A stretch of DNA of 64,000 nt, from NCBI GenBank assembly GCA_003247135.1, contig QKAW01000033.1, positions 62,001 to 126,000 of the forward strand. The letters are read 5' to 3'. The DNA comes from Spirochaetales bacterium. GTDB taxonomy: Bacteria; Spirochaetota; Spirochaetia; DSM-2461. Both the position numbers and the translations under genes were made by a program. The notes below the pieces were generated by a model, which ran no database searches, was not told where the DNA came from, and was given only the letters and a program-made list of their open reading frames with translations. Shown here piece after piece: positions 19,915 through 30,200 of this stretch (positions are counted from its first letter, which is position 1; each line of letters starts with the position of its first letter).

Positions 19915-21720
19915 ATGAATAGTGACTTTTTACCAATAAACCAGGAAGAGATGGCTCTAAAAGGTTGGGATAGGCCGGATTTTGTTGTTGTTACAGGGGC
20001 TGCCTATGTGGATCATCCATCATTTGGAACTTCAATTATAAGTAGAATATTGGAAAGTCAGGGCTTTAAAGTTGCTATATTGTCACTTCCCAACTGGAAA
20101 AATCTTGATAGTTTTAAAGAATTTGGTAAACCAAAATATGCATTTTTAGTTAATGCTGGAAATATGGACTCTATGGTTAGTAATTATACTGCTGCCAGAA
20201 AACCAAGAAAGAGTGACGTATATGCTCCCGGGGAGAGAGCAGGTATGAGGCCTGACAGGGCATCAATTGTATATAGTGCAGCACTTAAGCAGGTTTATAA
20301 AAAAGTGCCGATTATTCTGGGAGGTATTGAAGCCTCTCTTAGAAGGTTTTCTCACTATGACTACTGGAGTAATTCAGTAAGAAGATCAATAATACTGGAT
20401 TCCAAAGCAGACTTACTTATTTACGGTATGGGTGAGAGACAGATTCAGGAAATTGGTGAAAGATTTAAAAAAGGTTTATCAATTAAACAGATGAAAGATA
20501 TTCCTGGAACACTTTACAGAACTCAGGATAAACCGGATTCTGAAACTCTAATCCTACCATCATTTAAAGAGATAAAAGAGGATAAGAGAAAATTTGCTCA
20601 ATCTTTTAATCTCCAGCAGCTAAACACAGATCCCTTTAATGCCAAAGTTATAGCTGAATCCTATCCTGGAGAGTGGGTTATTCAGAATATACCTGCAATG
20701 CCTCTAAATAGAGAGGAGCTGGATTGGGTATTCAGTCTACCCTATACTAGAGAACCTCATCCTATTTACAAAAAGTCTGGAGGTATAAAGGCTATTGAAG
20801 AGGTACGATTCAGTATAGTGAGTAACAGAGGCTGCTACGGAGGTTGTAGTTTTTGTGCTTTAACATACCATCAAGGTAGAATTGTTACCTCCAGAAGCCA
20901 TGAATCAATTATTAAAGAAGCAGTTGAAATTACTAGCCATCCTGAGTTTAAAGGTTATATACACGATGTTGGAGGCCCTACAGCAAATTTTACAAAAAGA
21001 GCATGTTTTAAACAGGAAGAGAGAGGTGCATGCCCCGGAAAACAGTGTCTGGCACCAGAACCATGCAAACTTCTTGAAGTAGATCATTCAGATTATCTAG
21101 AATTATTACGGAAACTCAGGGCTTTACCAAAGGTAAAAAAGGTTTTTATCAGATCAGGTATTAGATTCGATTACCTAATGCTGGATGAGGATGATACATT
21201 CTTTAAGGAGTTGGTGGAGCACCATGTAAGTGGGCAGCTTAAAGTAGCACCGGAACATGTATCAGATAATGTATTAAGTTTAATGGGTAAACCAGGGAAC
21301 AGTGTGTTTACTAAGTTTGCAGAAAAATTCAGAAAATTAACAGATGAAATAGGTAAACCACAGTATCTGGTACCATATTTTATCTCATCTCATCCAGGTT
21401 CAACTCTGGAAGATGCTATAGAGTTAGCAGAATATCTTAGGGATACAGGATTAAGGTCAGATCAGGTTCAGGATTTTATACCAACACCGGGAACTCTATC
21501 TACAGCAATGTTCTATTCCGGATATAACCCTGTTAACATGAAAAAAGTAAAAAGTGAACTTACTCCCCAGGAGAAAGCTATGCAGAGAGCTCTATTACAG
21601 TACTCCAAACCACAGAACAGAGAACTTGTAAGGGAAGCACTTAAAATTTGCAAGAGAGAAGATTTAATTGGAAATGGACCAAAATGTCTTATACCAAGAG
21701 GAAAATCTAGGCGATATTAA
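19915..21720 (+). CDS. ygiQ: YgiQ family radical SAM protein
   Basis: A 601-aa radical S-adenosylmethionine protein (UPF0313). The N-terminal part begins FLPINQEEMALKGWDRPDFV, as usual for the family, followed by a B12-binding-like region. The iron-sulfur motif CxxxCxxC is in RGCYGGCSFCAL, around residue 307. A Cys-rich insert follows (RACFKQEERGACPGKQCLAPEPCK). The reaction is unknown. Its 3' end overlaps the convergent cheX gene by 14 bases. Confidence 0.93.
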   Translation: MNSDFLPINQEEMALKGWDRPDFVVVTGAAYVDHPSFGTSIISRILESQGFKVAILSLPNWKNLDSFKEFGKPKYAFLVNAGNMDSMVSNYTAARKPRKSDVYAPGERAGMRPDRASIVYSAALKQVYKKVPIILGGIEASLRRFSHYDYWSNSVRRSIILDSKADLLIYGMGERQIQEIGERFKKGLSIKQMKDIPGTLYRTQDKPDSETLILPSFKEIKEDKRKFAQSFNLQQLNTDPFNAKVIAESYPGEWVIQNIPAMPLNREELDWVFSLPYTREPHPIYKKSGGIKAIEEVRFSIVSNRGCYGGCSFCALTYHQGRIVTSRSHESIIKEAVEITSHPEFKGYIHDVGGPTANFTKRACFKQEERGACPGKQCLAPEPCKLLEVDHSDYLELLRKLRALPKVKKVFIRSGIRFDYLMLDEDDTFFKELVEHHVSGQLKVAPEHVSDNVLSLMGKPGNSVFTKFAEKFRKLTDEIGKPQYLVPYFISSHPGSTLEDAIELAEYLRDTGLRSDQVQDFIPTPGTLSTAMFYSGYNPVNMKKVKSELTPQEKAMQRALLQYSKPQNRELVREALKICKREDLIGNGPKCLIPRGKSRRY

Positions 21721-22171
21721 TCTGAACTTCAAAATCTCCATGAGGAGTGTGGAAAGGTATACCTATAACCTTACCCTTTACAGGCCAGACAATTGTATGG
21801 TTAGTTCCAGTTATAGTGAAAGGAACTGTAACATCAATTTCACCTGATTTGGGAATTTTATTTAATGCATTCCCGCAAATAATATTGGCAAACTCACCTA
21901 TCATTTCGTTAATCATGTTCTGAATTTCTTCTGTAGAATTTCCAACCATCCGTATCTCATTTAAGAGCTTAAAAGCCAGACTTCTTTTGAGTCTAATTAC
22001 AAAAATACCTTCAATAGAGCCCATAATTCCAACTACAGAGGATATTTCCCAATTGTGGGTACGGAAATCCTTAATCTCAAAGGCTTTTCCATAAATTGGT
22101 GTGAAATTAAACATATCCTTAAACATGCTTACAGTATATTGTACGAAGGGTTTTATAGTTTCTACATCCAT
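21707..22171 (-). CDS. cheX: chemotaxis protein CheX (CheY-P phosphatase)
   Basis: A 154-aa single-domain protein of the CheC/CheX family. The phosphatase motif ExxN is present as Glu93-Phe-Ala-Asn96 in MIGEFANIICGNAL. CheX, as in Borrelia and Thermotoga, removes phosphate from CheY-P and so ends the chemotaxis signal. It is the last gene of a minus-strand run GAF-HD-GYP, polB, GNAT, cheX. No flagellar or other che genes are adjacent apart from the cheR/cheB pair at 31-32.5 kb. Confidence 0.85.
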   Translation of the reverse strand: MDVETIKPFVQYTVSMFKDMFNFTPIYGKAFEIKDFRTHNWEISSVVGIMGSIEGIFVIRLKRSLAFKLLNEIRMVGNSTEEIQNMINEMIGEFANIICGNALNKIPKSGEIDVTVPFTITGTNHTIVWPVKGKVIGIPFHTPHGDFEVQINIA

Positions 22172-22201
22172 TTTAAAAGATTATAATACATATAAAAAAA
22201 A

Positions 22202-22960
22202 TTAGCTATATATTATGTAGCTGTAATACTCTGCTATTAATTCAAATCCTCTTCTGTAGTAGTAACTGCTAACCCAGCTATCACTATCACATATTAAGTA
22301 AAGCGTGTTGTAGCCAAGGGATTTAGAAATTGATATTGCAGACATTAAAATAGCATCTCCTACCCCCTTTTCTCTATAGGATTCAAAGACTTCAAAATCC
22401 TCGAGTTTTACTATTCCATCATAGAAAAACAGTTCACAATTTCCAATGAATTTACCCTCTTTTGAATAAACAATTGTACTTAGATTCTCTACACTGAATT
22501 TTAAGTCAAGCCATCTGTTTATATGGGTTTCGTCGTAACCAGCATTTTTATTTAAATTCCTGTAGAGATCTGTATATTGTTTTTTATGTTCGTTATCTAT
22601 TGGAAAGCAATTTCTATCTGCAAATTCATTTTTTGACTTCCCAAGTTCAAAGGTAAAAATACTATGTTTCTGGAAGTTGAAATCCGATAATTCAGGTAAT
22701 TCTCCACTGTTTAGCTGACATGGATCAAATATAATCCTTAAAAAATTTTTTTTGCAGGAATAGTAATCCTCTAACTGTCTAATAATTATTTTTTTTATAT
22801 CGTTTTCTGTTGCATTGCTCTTTATATATGTGAAATTTTGACCAATGAAGTCTGGAGTAAGATCATCTGTATAAGTAGTGTATGTAATGTATTCAGATTT
22901 CATCGATGTTAACAATGCGTATTTATCTTCACATCTAACAATCTTATCTAAAAGTTCCAT
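22202..22960 (-). CDS. GNAT family N-acetyltransferase
   Basis: A 252-aa protein whose C-terminal half is a GNAT domain: GNCELFFYDGIVKLEDFEVFESYREKGVGDAILMSAI gives the acetyl-CoA-binding loop (RxxGxG-like REKGVG), and SSYYYRRGFELI is the usual final strand. The N-terminal 120 residues are unrecognised. The substrate is unknown. It starts 15 bases after polB without a clear Shine-Dalgarno site, so translation may depend on coupling. Confidence 0.8.
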   Translation of the reverse strand: MELLDKIVRCEDKYALLTSMKSEYITYTTYTDDLTPDFIGQNFTYIKSNATENDIKKIIIRQLEDYYSCKKNFLRIIFDPCQLNSGELPELSDFNFQKHSIFTFELGKSKNEFADRNCFPIDNEHKKQYTDLYRNLNKNAGYDETHINRWLDLKFSVENLSTIVYSKEGKFIGNCELFFYDGIVKLEDFEVFESYREKGVGDAILMSAISISKSLGYNTLYLICDSDSWVSSYYYRRGFELIAEYYSYIIYS

Positions 22961-22975
22961 ATTGTTAATTGTAAT

Positions 22976-25279
22976 CTAAAACAGTTCCGGTTGCTTATTA
23001 AAAACGATTGTTTCAAAATCTTTTTTTATAAAAGGAAGAATCCTGTCTGCAATTGGTTTTAGCTGTTTTTCTATGTAGTGGTCATAATCAATATTCCCTG
23101 GGGAAAGTTCAAGGGGAATAGGGCCTTCATGGGTCATAATGTACTCAATACTCCTTATTGAGTTTCCCTCTGGATCAATTAAAAGAGCTGCTTTTACCTG
23201 GGGAGGAACTATTTTTGTATAGGTTTTGGCTGGTTTCGTTAACTTCTTTTTGTAAATCAGTTTATTGTCGAATTCTCCTGCCAGGAGTTTTTTTACAATC
23301 TCCTTAATATAGTTTTCAACTTCCATACTATTAAAAATAAGTTCAAAAAGTCTATATTGAAACTCTTTAGCTAAAATTGTCCAGTCTGATCTTACAAACT
23401 CCATACCTGCAAATGATAGAATATCTCCTTTTTCTGTTGATAAAATACCGGCATACCTTTTTTTAGCCCCTGAATCCTGACCATTTAATCCGGGAAGGAA
23501 AAACTTTGAGAAGTGTTTCTCGTACTCAATTTCAAGTAGAGACTCAAGGTTAAACCTATCTTTAACAATTTTATTAAGATAATTATTAATTTCCTCTGTT
23601 ATCTCTTTCCCTTTTTTGTCGTAGTTTTCTCTCTCATCTTTTTTTAGCTGAACAAAGACCGAGTCTGTATCTCCATAAATGACATTGTAACCTCTCTCTT
23701 CAAGATACTCTCTGGTTAAATTCAGGAACCATTGTCCACTTCCGGTAATAGCATCTGGTAGATCCGGATGGTAAAACCTTGAAAGAGGTGTTCCCATTAC
23801 ACCGTAAAAGCTGTTCATTAAAATTTTTATTGCCTGGGATAAGTGCATATCTCCTGATTTTTTGGCATTCTCCCTCTTATTCATTAAAGAACTTATATAG
23901 GAAGGCAAAACATTTTCAGTTCTGGAAAAAGCAATATTTACCGGTGTAAGTAATGGATCTGTCTTAGAATTAATTCTGGATAGAGGGTCAATAAAAAAAG
24001 TTCTAATAATTGATGGGTATAGACTTTTAAAGTCCAGTACTATTATTGATTCGTAAAAACCCGGTTCTTTAATAAAGACAAGGCCTCCACTGCCTCTGTG
24101 GGTCATAACCATATCATCGCTATCAGGAGCCACAAAACCCTTTCTGTGGATTTGTGGCAGCATAAAAAAATCAAATGCCGCTACTGACATTCCAACTCTG
24201 TCCATTGTAAGACCGGAAGTAATAGCTCTGGTATATACTAAATCAATTATACTTAGTTTATTGAAAATCTGGGTAACAAGGATTGCATCTAATATATTGT
24301 AATGAGCTAATGCTTTTTTATCTTCTCTAAACCTTCGTTCAATTTCATCAACTTTCCCTTTTTCGTCTATATCCTTACCTATACCCAGGACTTCATTAGC
24401 AACAGTTTCAAGTTTATAATTCTCGAATGTATAAAAGGCTCCACGGAGAGTAGGAGGTCCATCAATAATTATTCTCCCATTAATATTGCACATCCAGTTG
24501 TTATGTATGTTCTTTTTAATAGTTGGTATGGATAAATCTCTCCCGATTTTAAGTGGTATATTATAAAAATTTCCACGTCGTTGTATAAAATCCAGATCAA
24601 AACCAATAACATGCCAACCAATTATAATATCCGGATCCAGATAATTTAAAATATAAATAAACTGGGTAATAAGTTCTTTCTCTTGCTGATAGTATTTAAT
24701 ATACTCATTTTTATATCCTGATGGAAATTCTTCAGATCTCATTATTACTATTTTTTCTTCAAAATCTTTAGATGTAAAATAGATTCCAATTGAGTAGATA
24801 GAGCCGTCCCTGCCTGTCTCGATGTCCAGAGAGAATACTTTAAACTCAGGTTTATAATCAGAACTATGTACTACAGGGTTAATAAAATATAATGAACTTC
24901 TGTTTCTTGTGTAACTTCCATCTATGGATATCCCTCCGAAAATAAACCTTTCCATCAGGTATCTTTCTTCCGGGAGAATATCGCTCTCATAGCATCTGAT
25001 TTTTAACTCTTTTAATCTGTTTCTTGTATTTATAAGGTCAGAATAGTTCTCGAAATATAGTCCATCAACTTCAGTATTAAAAAAAGATTTTAAATTAAGG
25101 TTTTTTCTCTCAAGGTATTTAGTTTCTGGTGGCAGTTCGGCATCTCTGTCAATAAAAAACAGAGGTGAGTTGTTATTAACTTCAATTTGAAAGGGCCCGG
25201 ATTCTCCTATTCCCCAAAAAACATAACCTGTTTTCCCATTTGAATTTTTTCTGTGCCTTGTTAGTATATAACCTAGTAT
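22976..25279 (-). CDS. polB: DNA polymerase II (family B), apparent AUA start
   Basis: The track ORF (ATG at 24955) lacks the N-terminus. The same frame is open for 108 more codons and encodes GYILTRHRKNSNGKTGY, FWGIGESGPFQIEV and ESDILPEERYLMERF, which match the N-terminal domain of E. coli Pol II (GFILTRHW..., PPERYLMERF). That stretch has no ATG, GTG or TTG; it opens at ATA (25277-25279), with AAGGAG six bases before it. An in-frame TAG lies 10 codons further up. The full product is 767 aa (E. coli 783). Exonuclease motif DIETG has Asp152/Glu154, motif A is DFKSLYPSII near 416 and motif C is YGDTDSVF near 535, so both activities look intact. It follows the HD-GYP stop by 10 bases. Pol II acts in repair and replication restart. 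An ATG-to-ATA mutation or base error is the alternative. Confidence 0.9.
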   Translation of the reverse strand: MLGYILTRHRKNSNGKTGYVFWGIGESGPFQIEVNNNSPLFFIDRDAELPPETKYLERKNLNLKSFFNTEVDGLYFENYSDLINTRNRLKELKIRCYESDILPEERYLMERFIFGGISIDGSYTRNRSSLYFINPVVHSSDYKPEFKVFSLDIETGRDGSIYSIGIYFTSKDFEEKIVIMRSEEFPSGYKNEYIKYYQQEKELITQFIYILNYLDPDIIIGWHVIGFDLDFIQRRGNFYNIPLKIGRDLSIPTIKKNIHNNWMCNINGRIIIDGPPTLRGAFYTFENYKLETVANEVLGIGKDIDEKGKVDEIERRFREDKKALAHYNILDAILVTQIFNKLSIIDLVYTRAITSGLTMDRVGMSVAAFDFFMLPQIHRKGFVAPDSDDMVMTHRGSGGLVFIKEPGFYESIIVLDFKSLYPSIIRTFFIDPLSRINSKTDPLLTPVNIAFSRTENVLPSYISSLMNKRENAKKSGDMHLSQAIKILMNSFYGVMGTPLSRFYHPDLPDAITGSGQWFLNLTREYLEERGYNVIYGDTDSVFVQLKKDERENYDKKGKEITEEINNYLNKIVKDRFNLESLLEIEYEKHFSKFFLPGLNGQDSGAKKRYAGILSTEKGDILSFAGMEFVRSDWTILAKEFQYRLFELIFNSMEVENYIKEIVKKLLAGEFDNKLIYKKKLTKPAKTYTKIVPPQVKAALLIDPEGNSIRSIEYIMTHEGPIPLELSPGNIDYDHYIEKQLKPIADRILPFIKKDFETIVFNKQPELF

Positions 25280-25289
25280 CCCTGACTCC

Positions 25290-26900
25290 TTACAGAAGAG
25301 TCTCTTTGTCTACAAAGTCAATCTGATTTGGATCCAGGTACTTTGAGGCATAATGGAGATAAACCTCTTTTTCCACAAAAATTCTGAATAAATCAGGGTC
25401 TATATGATTCCTGTTTCGCATGGAAGCCATAATTTTCATGGATTCACTCAGTTTTTTCCCCTTCTTGTACGGTCTATCCCGGGCTGTAAGTGCTTCAAAA
25501 ATATCTGCTATAGCCATCATTCTTGCCTGAACAGACATCTGATCTTTTGTTAAACCCTTTGGATATCCCTTCCCATCCATTGTTTCATGATGGCCCCCGG
25601 CAATTTCCGGAACATTTTTAAGGTTTTTAGGGTATGGAAGCTCTTCAAGCATCTCTATACTAACAGATACATGGCTATTTATTATATCCCTCTCTTCTGT
25701 TGTAAGAGTCCCTCTTTTTATTGAAAGATTTTTAATTTCATCATCACTTAAAAGATTTTTAAGTTCACCATTTAATAGGATTTTTTTATTTCCAATACTC
25801 TGAACTCTACCAACAGACTCTTCATTCATAGATTCACTACCAATATTGGTTATTTTTAGAAACGCTAAATCATCATTTAACTCTTCTACTGTTTTATTAT
25901 ATGTGTTTAAGTCAGATTCACTTCTTTCTGATTTTAAATATGTTAACTCCGCATCCCTTTTTAGAACTTCAAATTTATACTCAACCTGCTCTATTCTGTC
26001 GTAAATTGTTTCAAGCTTAGTAGCTTTATCTACAACATATTCAGGGATTGTTACCTTTCCAGCATCATGAAGCCATGATGCAATATGAAGCTCATAAAGT
26101 TCTTCAGGGGTAAGGTGTACATCTTTGTAAATCCCCGAATCAGTACTGTTTACAGCATCTGCAATAGCCATTGTAATAATAGGGACTCTTTGACAATGCC
26201 CCCCGGTATATGGGGACTTCTTATCAATTGCTCCCGCAATAACCTTGATAAATGATTCGAAAAGAATTTTTAAATCCCTTACAAGATTTTTATTTGTCAG
26301 CGTAATAGCAGCCTGGCTCGCCAGTGCTGATACTATACTTTCTGCATGCTTATCGAAGGGGATTATATTTTTATTATCTATACACCGGGCATTTAGAAGT
26401 TGAAGAACACCAATAATCTCATCTTCATGATTAATAAGTGGTAGGGTTAAAAAAGATTTGGATCTGTATCCAGTAGTTTTGTCAAAACCTCTTGTACCGC
26501 TAAAATCAAAACCTTCAGCCTCATAGGCATCCGGGATATTAATTGTTTCTCCTGTTATTGCAACATAGGGTGCAATCTGGTTCAGATTCGGTTCACCACT
26601 CTCATTATACAGTTTTAAATTTGGGAAAGTTACTTTATGATCAGATGTTCCACCCATAAAAATATTTAATGAATCAGTCATAACTATTTCAAAACGTATC
26701 TCATTATCATTCTCTTTCATGTAAAGAGTTCCGCCATCAGCATTCGTTAAATTCTTTGCTTCCCTTAAAATCATTTCAAGCAACTTGTTTCTGTCTTTCT
26801 CTTTAGAAAGTGCAACACTAATATTTGTTAATTGTCTAATATCATTTTCAAGGGTTTTTATTTGAGATAGCTGGGTTTCTGATAACTGCTGATTCACCAT
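25290..26900 (-). CDS. GAF domain HD-GYP phosphodiesterase
   Basis: A 536-aa cytoplasmic protein. Residues about 15-190 form a GAF domain, and the C-terminal part is an HD-GYP domain with GGHCQRVP, WLHDAGKVTIPEYVV, HHETMDGKGYPKGL and ADIFEALTARDRPYK. The signature His and Asp residues are present, so it should hydrolyse cyclic di-GMP. About 100 residues with helical, charged character are inserted between the HD and the HH motifs. It is the first gene of the minus-strand run leading to polB. It pairs functionally with the GGDEF protein at 32.5 kb (inference). Confidence 0.92.
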   Translation of the reverse strand: MVNQQLSETQLSQIKTLENDIRQLTNISVALSKEKDRNKLLEMILREAKNLTNADGGTLYMKENDNEIRFEIVMTDSLNIFMGGTSDHKVTFPNLKLYNESGEPNLNQIAPYVAITGETINIPDAYEAEGFDFSGTRGFDKTTGYRSKSFLTLPLINHEDEIIGVLQLLNARCIDNKNIIPFDKHAESIVSALASQAAITLTNKNLVRDLKILFESFIKVIAGAIDKKSPYTGGHCQRVPIITMAIADAVNSTDSGIYKDVHLTPEELYELHIASWLHDAGKVTIPEYVVDKATKLETIYDRIEQVEYKFEVLKRDAELTYLKSERSESDLNTYNKTVEELNDDLAFLKITNIGSESMNEESVGRVQSIGNKKILLNGELKNLLSDDEIKNLSIKRGTLTTEERDIINSHVSVSIEMLEELPYPKNLKNVPEIAGGHHETMDGKGYPKGLTKDQMSVQARMMAIADIFEALTARDRPYKKGKKLSESMKIMASMRNRNHIDPDLFRIFVEKEVYLHYASKYLDPNQIDFVDKETLL

Positions 26901-26950
26901 ATATAAATATTAGGTTTTTAATAGATCTAGGTCAACAATTAAAATGATAA

Positions 26951-26970
26951 AAGCTACCATAAAGGTAGCT
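26951..26970 (-). terminator. terminator hairpin after the 38-aa small gene
   Basis: AGCTACC (26952-26958) and GGTAGCT (26964-26970) form a 7-base stem with a 5-base loop. Read on the minus strand, it lies directly after the small gene's stop and is followed by TTTATCATTTT. The moderate T content makes it a fair terminator, separating the small gene from the HD-GYP gene. Confidence 0.65.
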
Positions 26971-26973
26971 AGT

Positions 26974-27090
26974 TTACTCATTTTCAGCCATATTTTTTCT
27001 GGCCGCTTTTAAAACCTTTTGTACAATAATATTTATTTGAGGTTTAAATACAAATCCAACAACAATACCTACAATAATTCCAAAAAACAT
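26974..27090 (-). CDS. small single-span membrane protein, 38 aa
   Basis: This ORF is too short for the track. It has a consensus AGGAGG six bases before an ATG and encodes 38 residues: a hydrophobic Gly/Val/Ile stretch (FFGIIVGIVVGFVF), then a charged helix (VQKVLKAARKNMAENE). A terminator-like hairpin follows immediately, so it has the anatomy of a complete small gene. It probably sits in the inner membrane with a cytosolic tail. Function unknown. The flanking parts of the 327-base gap (26901-27227) show no other coding signal. Confidence 0.7.
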   Translation of the reverse strand: MFFGIIVGIVVGFVFKPQINIIVQKVLKAARKNMAENE

Positions 27091-27227
27091 ATCAAGCCTC
27101 CTATTTGCTCTTTACTACTTATTAGCAATAAGTGTGCCAATTGAAACTTATGGTTAGAATGCTTATAAAAGAGAGGAAAGTGGTTTTTTCCCCATGGGGA
27201 TGGTAAATTTTACCAATATTAAAAAGA

Positions 27228-30200
27228 TTGTGTAGTAAAGCAAATACCAATATAATAACAGATATGATAAAAACAAAGATAAGGACTCAATTTTTACGAC
27301 TATTTTTAATTATAGGTTTAATTCCTCTTATATTAATAAGTTTTCTTATTTACTTCCAGTCAAGTAATAATCTTCTTAATATGTCATTTGGAAATATGGA
27401 ATCAATTCAGGCAATAAGAAGCAGCGATCTGGAAGGTGAGATAAAGCATCGGTTTGCAGAGTTTGAATCTTTATCAGCAGGGGAGATAGTTAAAGAGTTA
27501 ACTCTGGCAATTCAGGAAAATACTCTAGATTCCCGTTTAAAAAAACTTGATTCCTATTTTGGTTCATTTATTCAGACAAACAGCTTTTATAATATAATGT
27601 ATTTGTCTTCATATAATAGTGAAATATTGTACAGTTTTAAAGAAGAAAAGGGCTATTACGGAGATTCAGGTTTAGCCCGGGCCTGGGATAAGGCAATGAG
27701 TTCTGAAACGACTATAATAGAGGACTTTTCAGAGTATAAACCTTCAGGAAGTATTCAGGCCGCATTTTTGGCTAAAAAAATAAGGGATACCGATGGTAGA
27801 CCGGTAGGTGTTTTAATTCTTCAGTTAACTGATCTGTTTGTGGAAAGTATTTTAAAGTCTCGAACAGGTATGGGACAAACCGGAGAATCCTATCTAATAA
27901 CCTATAACATAAAGAGTAATAGCTATGAATTCAGAAGTAATCTCCTCTCTATGAAGAACGGAGAGTATAAAATAGGTTATAGTTGGAAGGGAGAACCGCT
28001 ATCCTACTGGAGTGATGCTGTTAACAGTGGAGTTTATGGGGGGAAAGGGATATATAGAGACAGTGAAAACCAGAAGGTTCTTGTTGTTTTTAATAAAATT
28101 GACATGCCTCTTCTAAACTGGTATCTAATTTCAAAAATTGATAAATCCGAAGTAGTAAGCTCTCTTAACACTCTGGTTTTTAACAGTATATTTTTACTCC
28201 TTTTTATACTTATTGTAATTTCTGTTTTGTCTATCTCATTCTCTAAAAAGATGACTGAACCTATAATTAAAGGGGCTAATTTTGCAGAGAGTATAGCCAA
28301 TGGTGAATTTGATCAGAAACTTGACATTCACAGAACTGATGAATTGGGTGTTTTAGCAAAATCCTTAAAAGATATGGGCCGGAAACTTAAAGAACAGTCA
28401 TGGATACGTAGTGGAAAAGAGGGGCTGGATGATGTTGTCAGAGGTGAGCATGATGTAACTGAACTAGGACGTAAATCAATATCCTTTATTGCAAAACATT
28501 TAGATGCCCAAATTGGACTGTTTTATGTTTTAAAGGGTGATGAATTTTTACACTTAACTTCATCCTACGCTTTTTCAGACAGAAAAGGAAATTTCAATAA
28601 AGTAGCTATAGGGGAAGGACTGGTTGGACAGGCTGCACTAGAGAAGAATGAGATTGTATATACCCATGTTCCAACAGACTCTCCGGAATTTAACTATGGA
28701 GTCTCTTCTGTTCTGCCTACATGCTATATTGCGACTCCACTAATATTTGAAGATGAACTGTTAGGTGTAATTTTAATAGGTATTTCTGTTCCTGTAACAA
28801 AATTACAGAGGGCATTTATAACAAGTGTTAAGGATAATATTGCAATTTTAATGAACAGCGCAAGATCCAGTACTGTTATTCAGTCCCTTTTGGAAGATGC
28901 ACAGAATAAACAGGAAGAGTTAAGAGTAACAAATGAAGAACTGGAACAGCAGACAATCGCCCTAAAGGATTCAGAGAAGGATCTACAGGCTCAACAGGAA
29001 GAGTTGAGGGTAACTAACGAGGAGTTGGAAGAGAGAACTGAAGCTCTGGAAAAACAACGAATTATAATGAAAGATAAAAACAGGGAACTTGAAGTTATTA
29101 GAAAAGACTTGGAACTAAAAGCAGAAGACCTGGAAAAAGCAAGTAAGTATAAGTCGGAATTTCTTGCTAATATGTCCCACGAGTTAAGAACTCCTCTAAA
29201 TAGTATACTTATTTTATCCCAGTTAATTAGTAATAATAAAAAAGGGAATCTTGATGAGAAACAGGTAAAATCTGCAAATGCAATCTACTCCTCTGGAGAG
29301 GATTTACTAAGATTAATAAATGAAATACTGGATCTAAGTAAAGTTGAAGCAGGAAAAATTGAGATCGCACCAGAAGTTGTAACCATAGATTCAATAATTG
29401 AAGATCTGGATCGGGTATACAGACCATCGGCAGAGCAGAAAGGAATAGATCTTGAATTTATAAAGAACTCTTCAGTACCTCTTAGTATTATAACAGACCC
29501 ACACCGTTTACAACAGGTTCTCAAAAACCTTCTAACTAATGCCTTTAAATTTACAGAAAAGGGTGGAAAAATTACTTTCTCGGTAAAATCTGATAGTAAC
29601 AGCATAAAATTTTCCATTAAAGATACAGGGATAGGGATTCCAAAGGATAAGCAAAATGCAATTTTTGAAGCATTTCAGCAGGCTGACGGAAGTACCAGTA
29701 GAAAATATGGTGGTACCGGACTAGGTCTCTCAATATCCAGAGAGTTAATGAAGCTGCTTGATGGACATATAAAGCTGGAAAGTGAAGAGGGTAAGGGTAG
29801 TACATTTACTGTTACTCTAAACTTAAAAGAGGGTTCAACATTCTCTGTAAAGAAAAACCAGGAGAGTGATGAGCTCCCGGAAGTTAATAAAGTTGGGGAA
29901 ATTCATGTAAAAGATGACAGGGAGAGTGTTGAAACAGGAAGTAATACTCTACTTATTATTGAAGATGATGTAAATTTTGCAGCAATTTTAAAGGAGCAGG
30001 CCCACGAAAGAGGCTTTAAAGTCCTTATTGCTGAGGATGGAGAGACTGGACTACATTTTGCAGACTATTACAAACCTTCAGGAATAATCCTGGATATTGG
30101 ACTCCCAGGTATAGATGGGTGGGCTGTAATGAACAGAATAAAAAATGATCCTGAACTCAGACATATTCCGGTTCATTTTATGTCAGGAAAAGATGAGAGT

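Noticed and set aside
29285-29617. 110-aa minus-strand ORF within the hybrid kinase
   Set aside because: Falls in the HisKA/HATPase coding region; no independent evidence.
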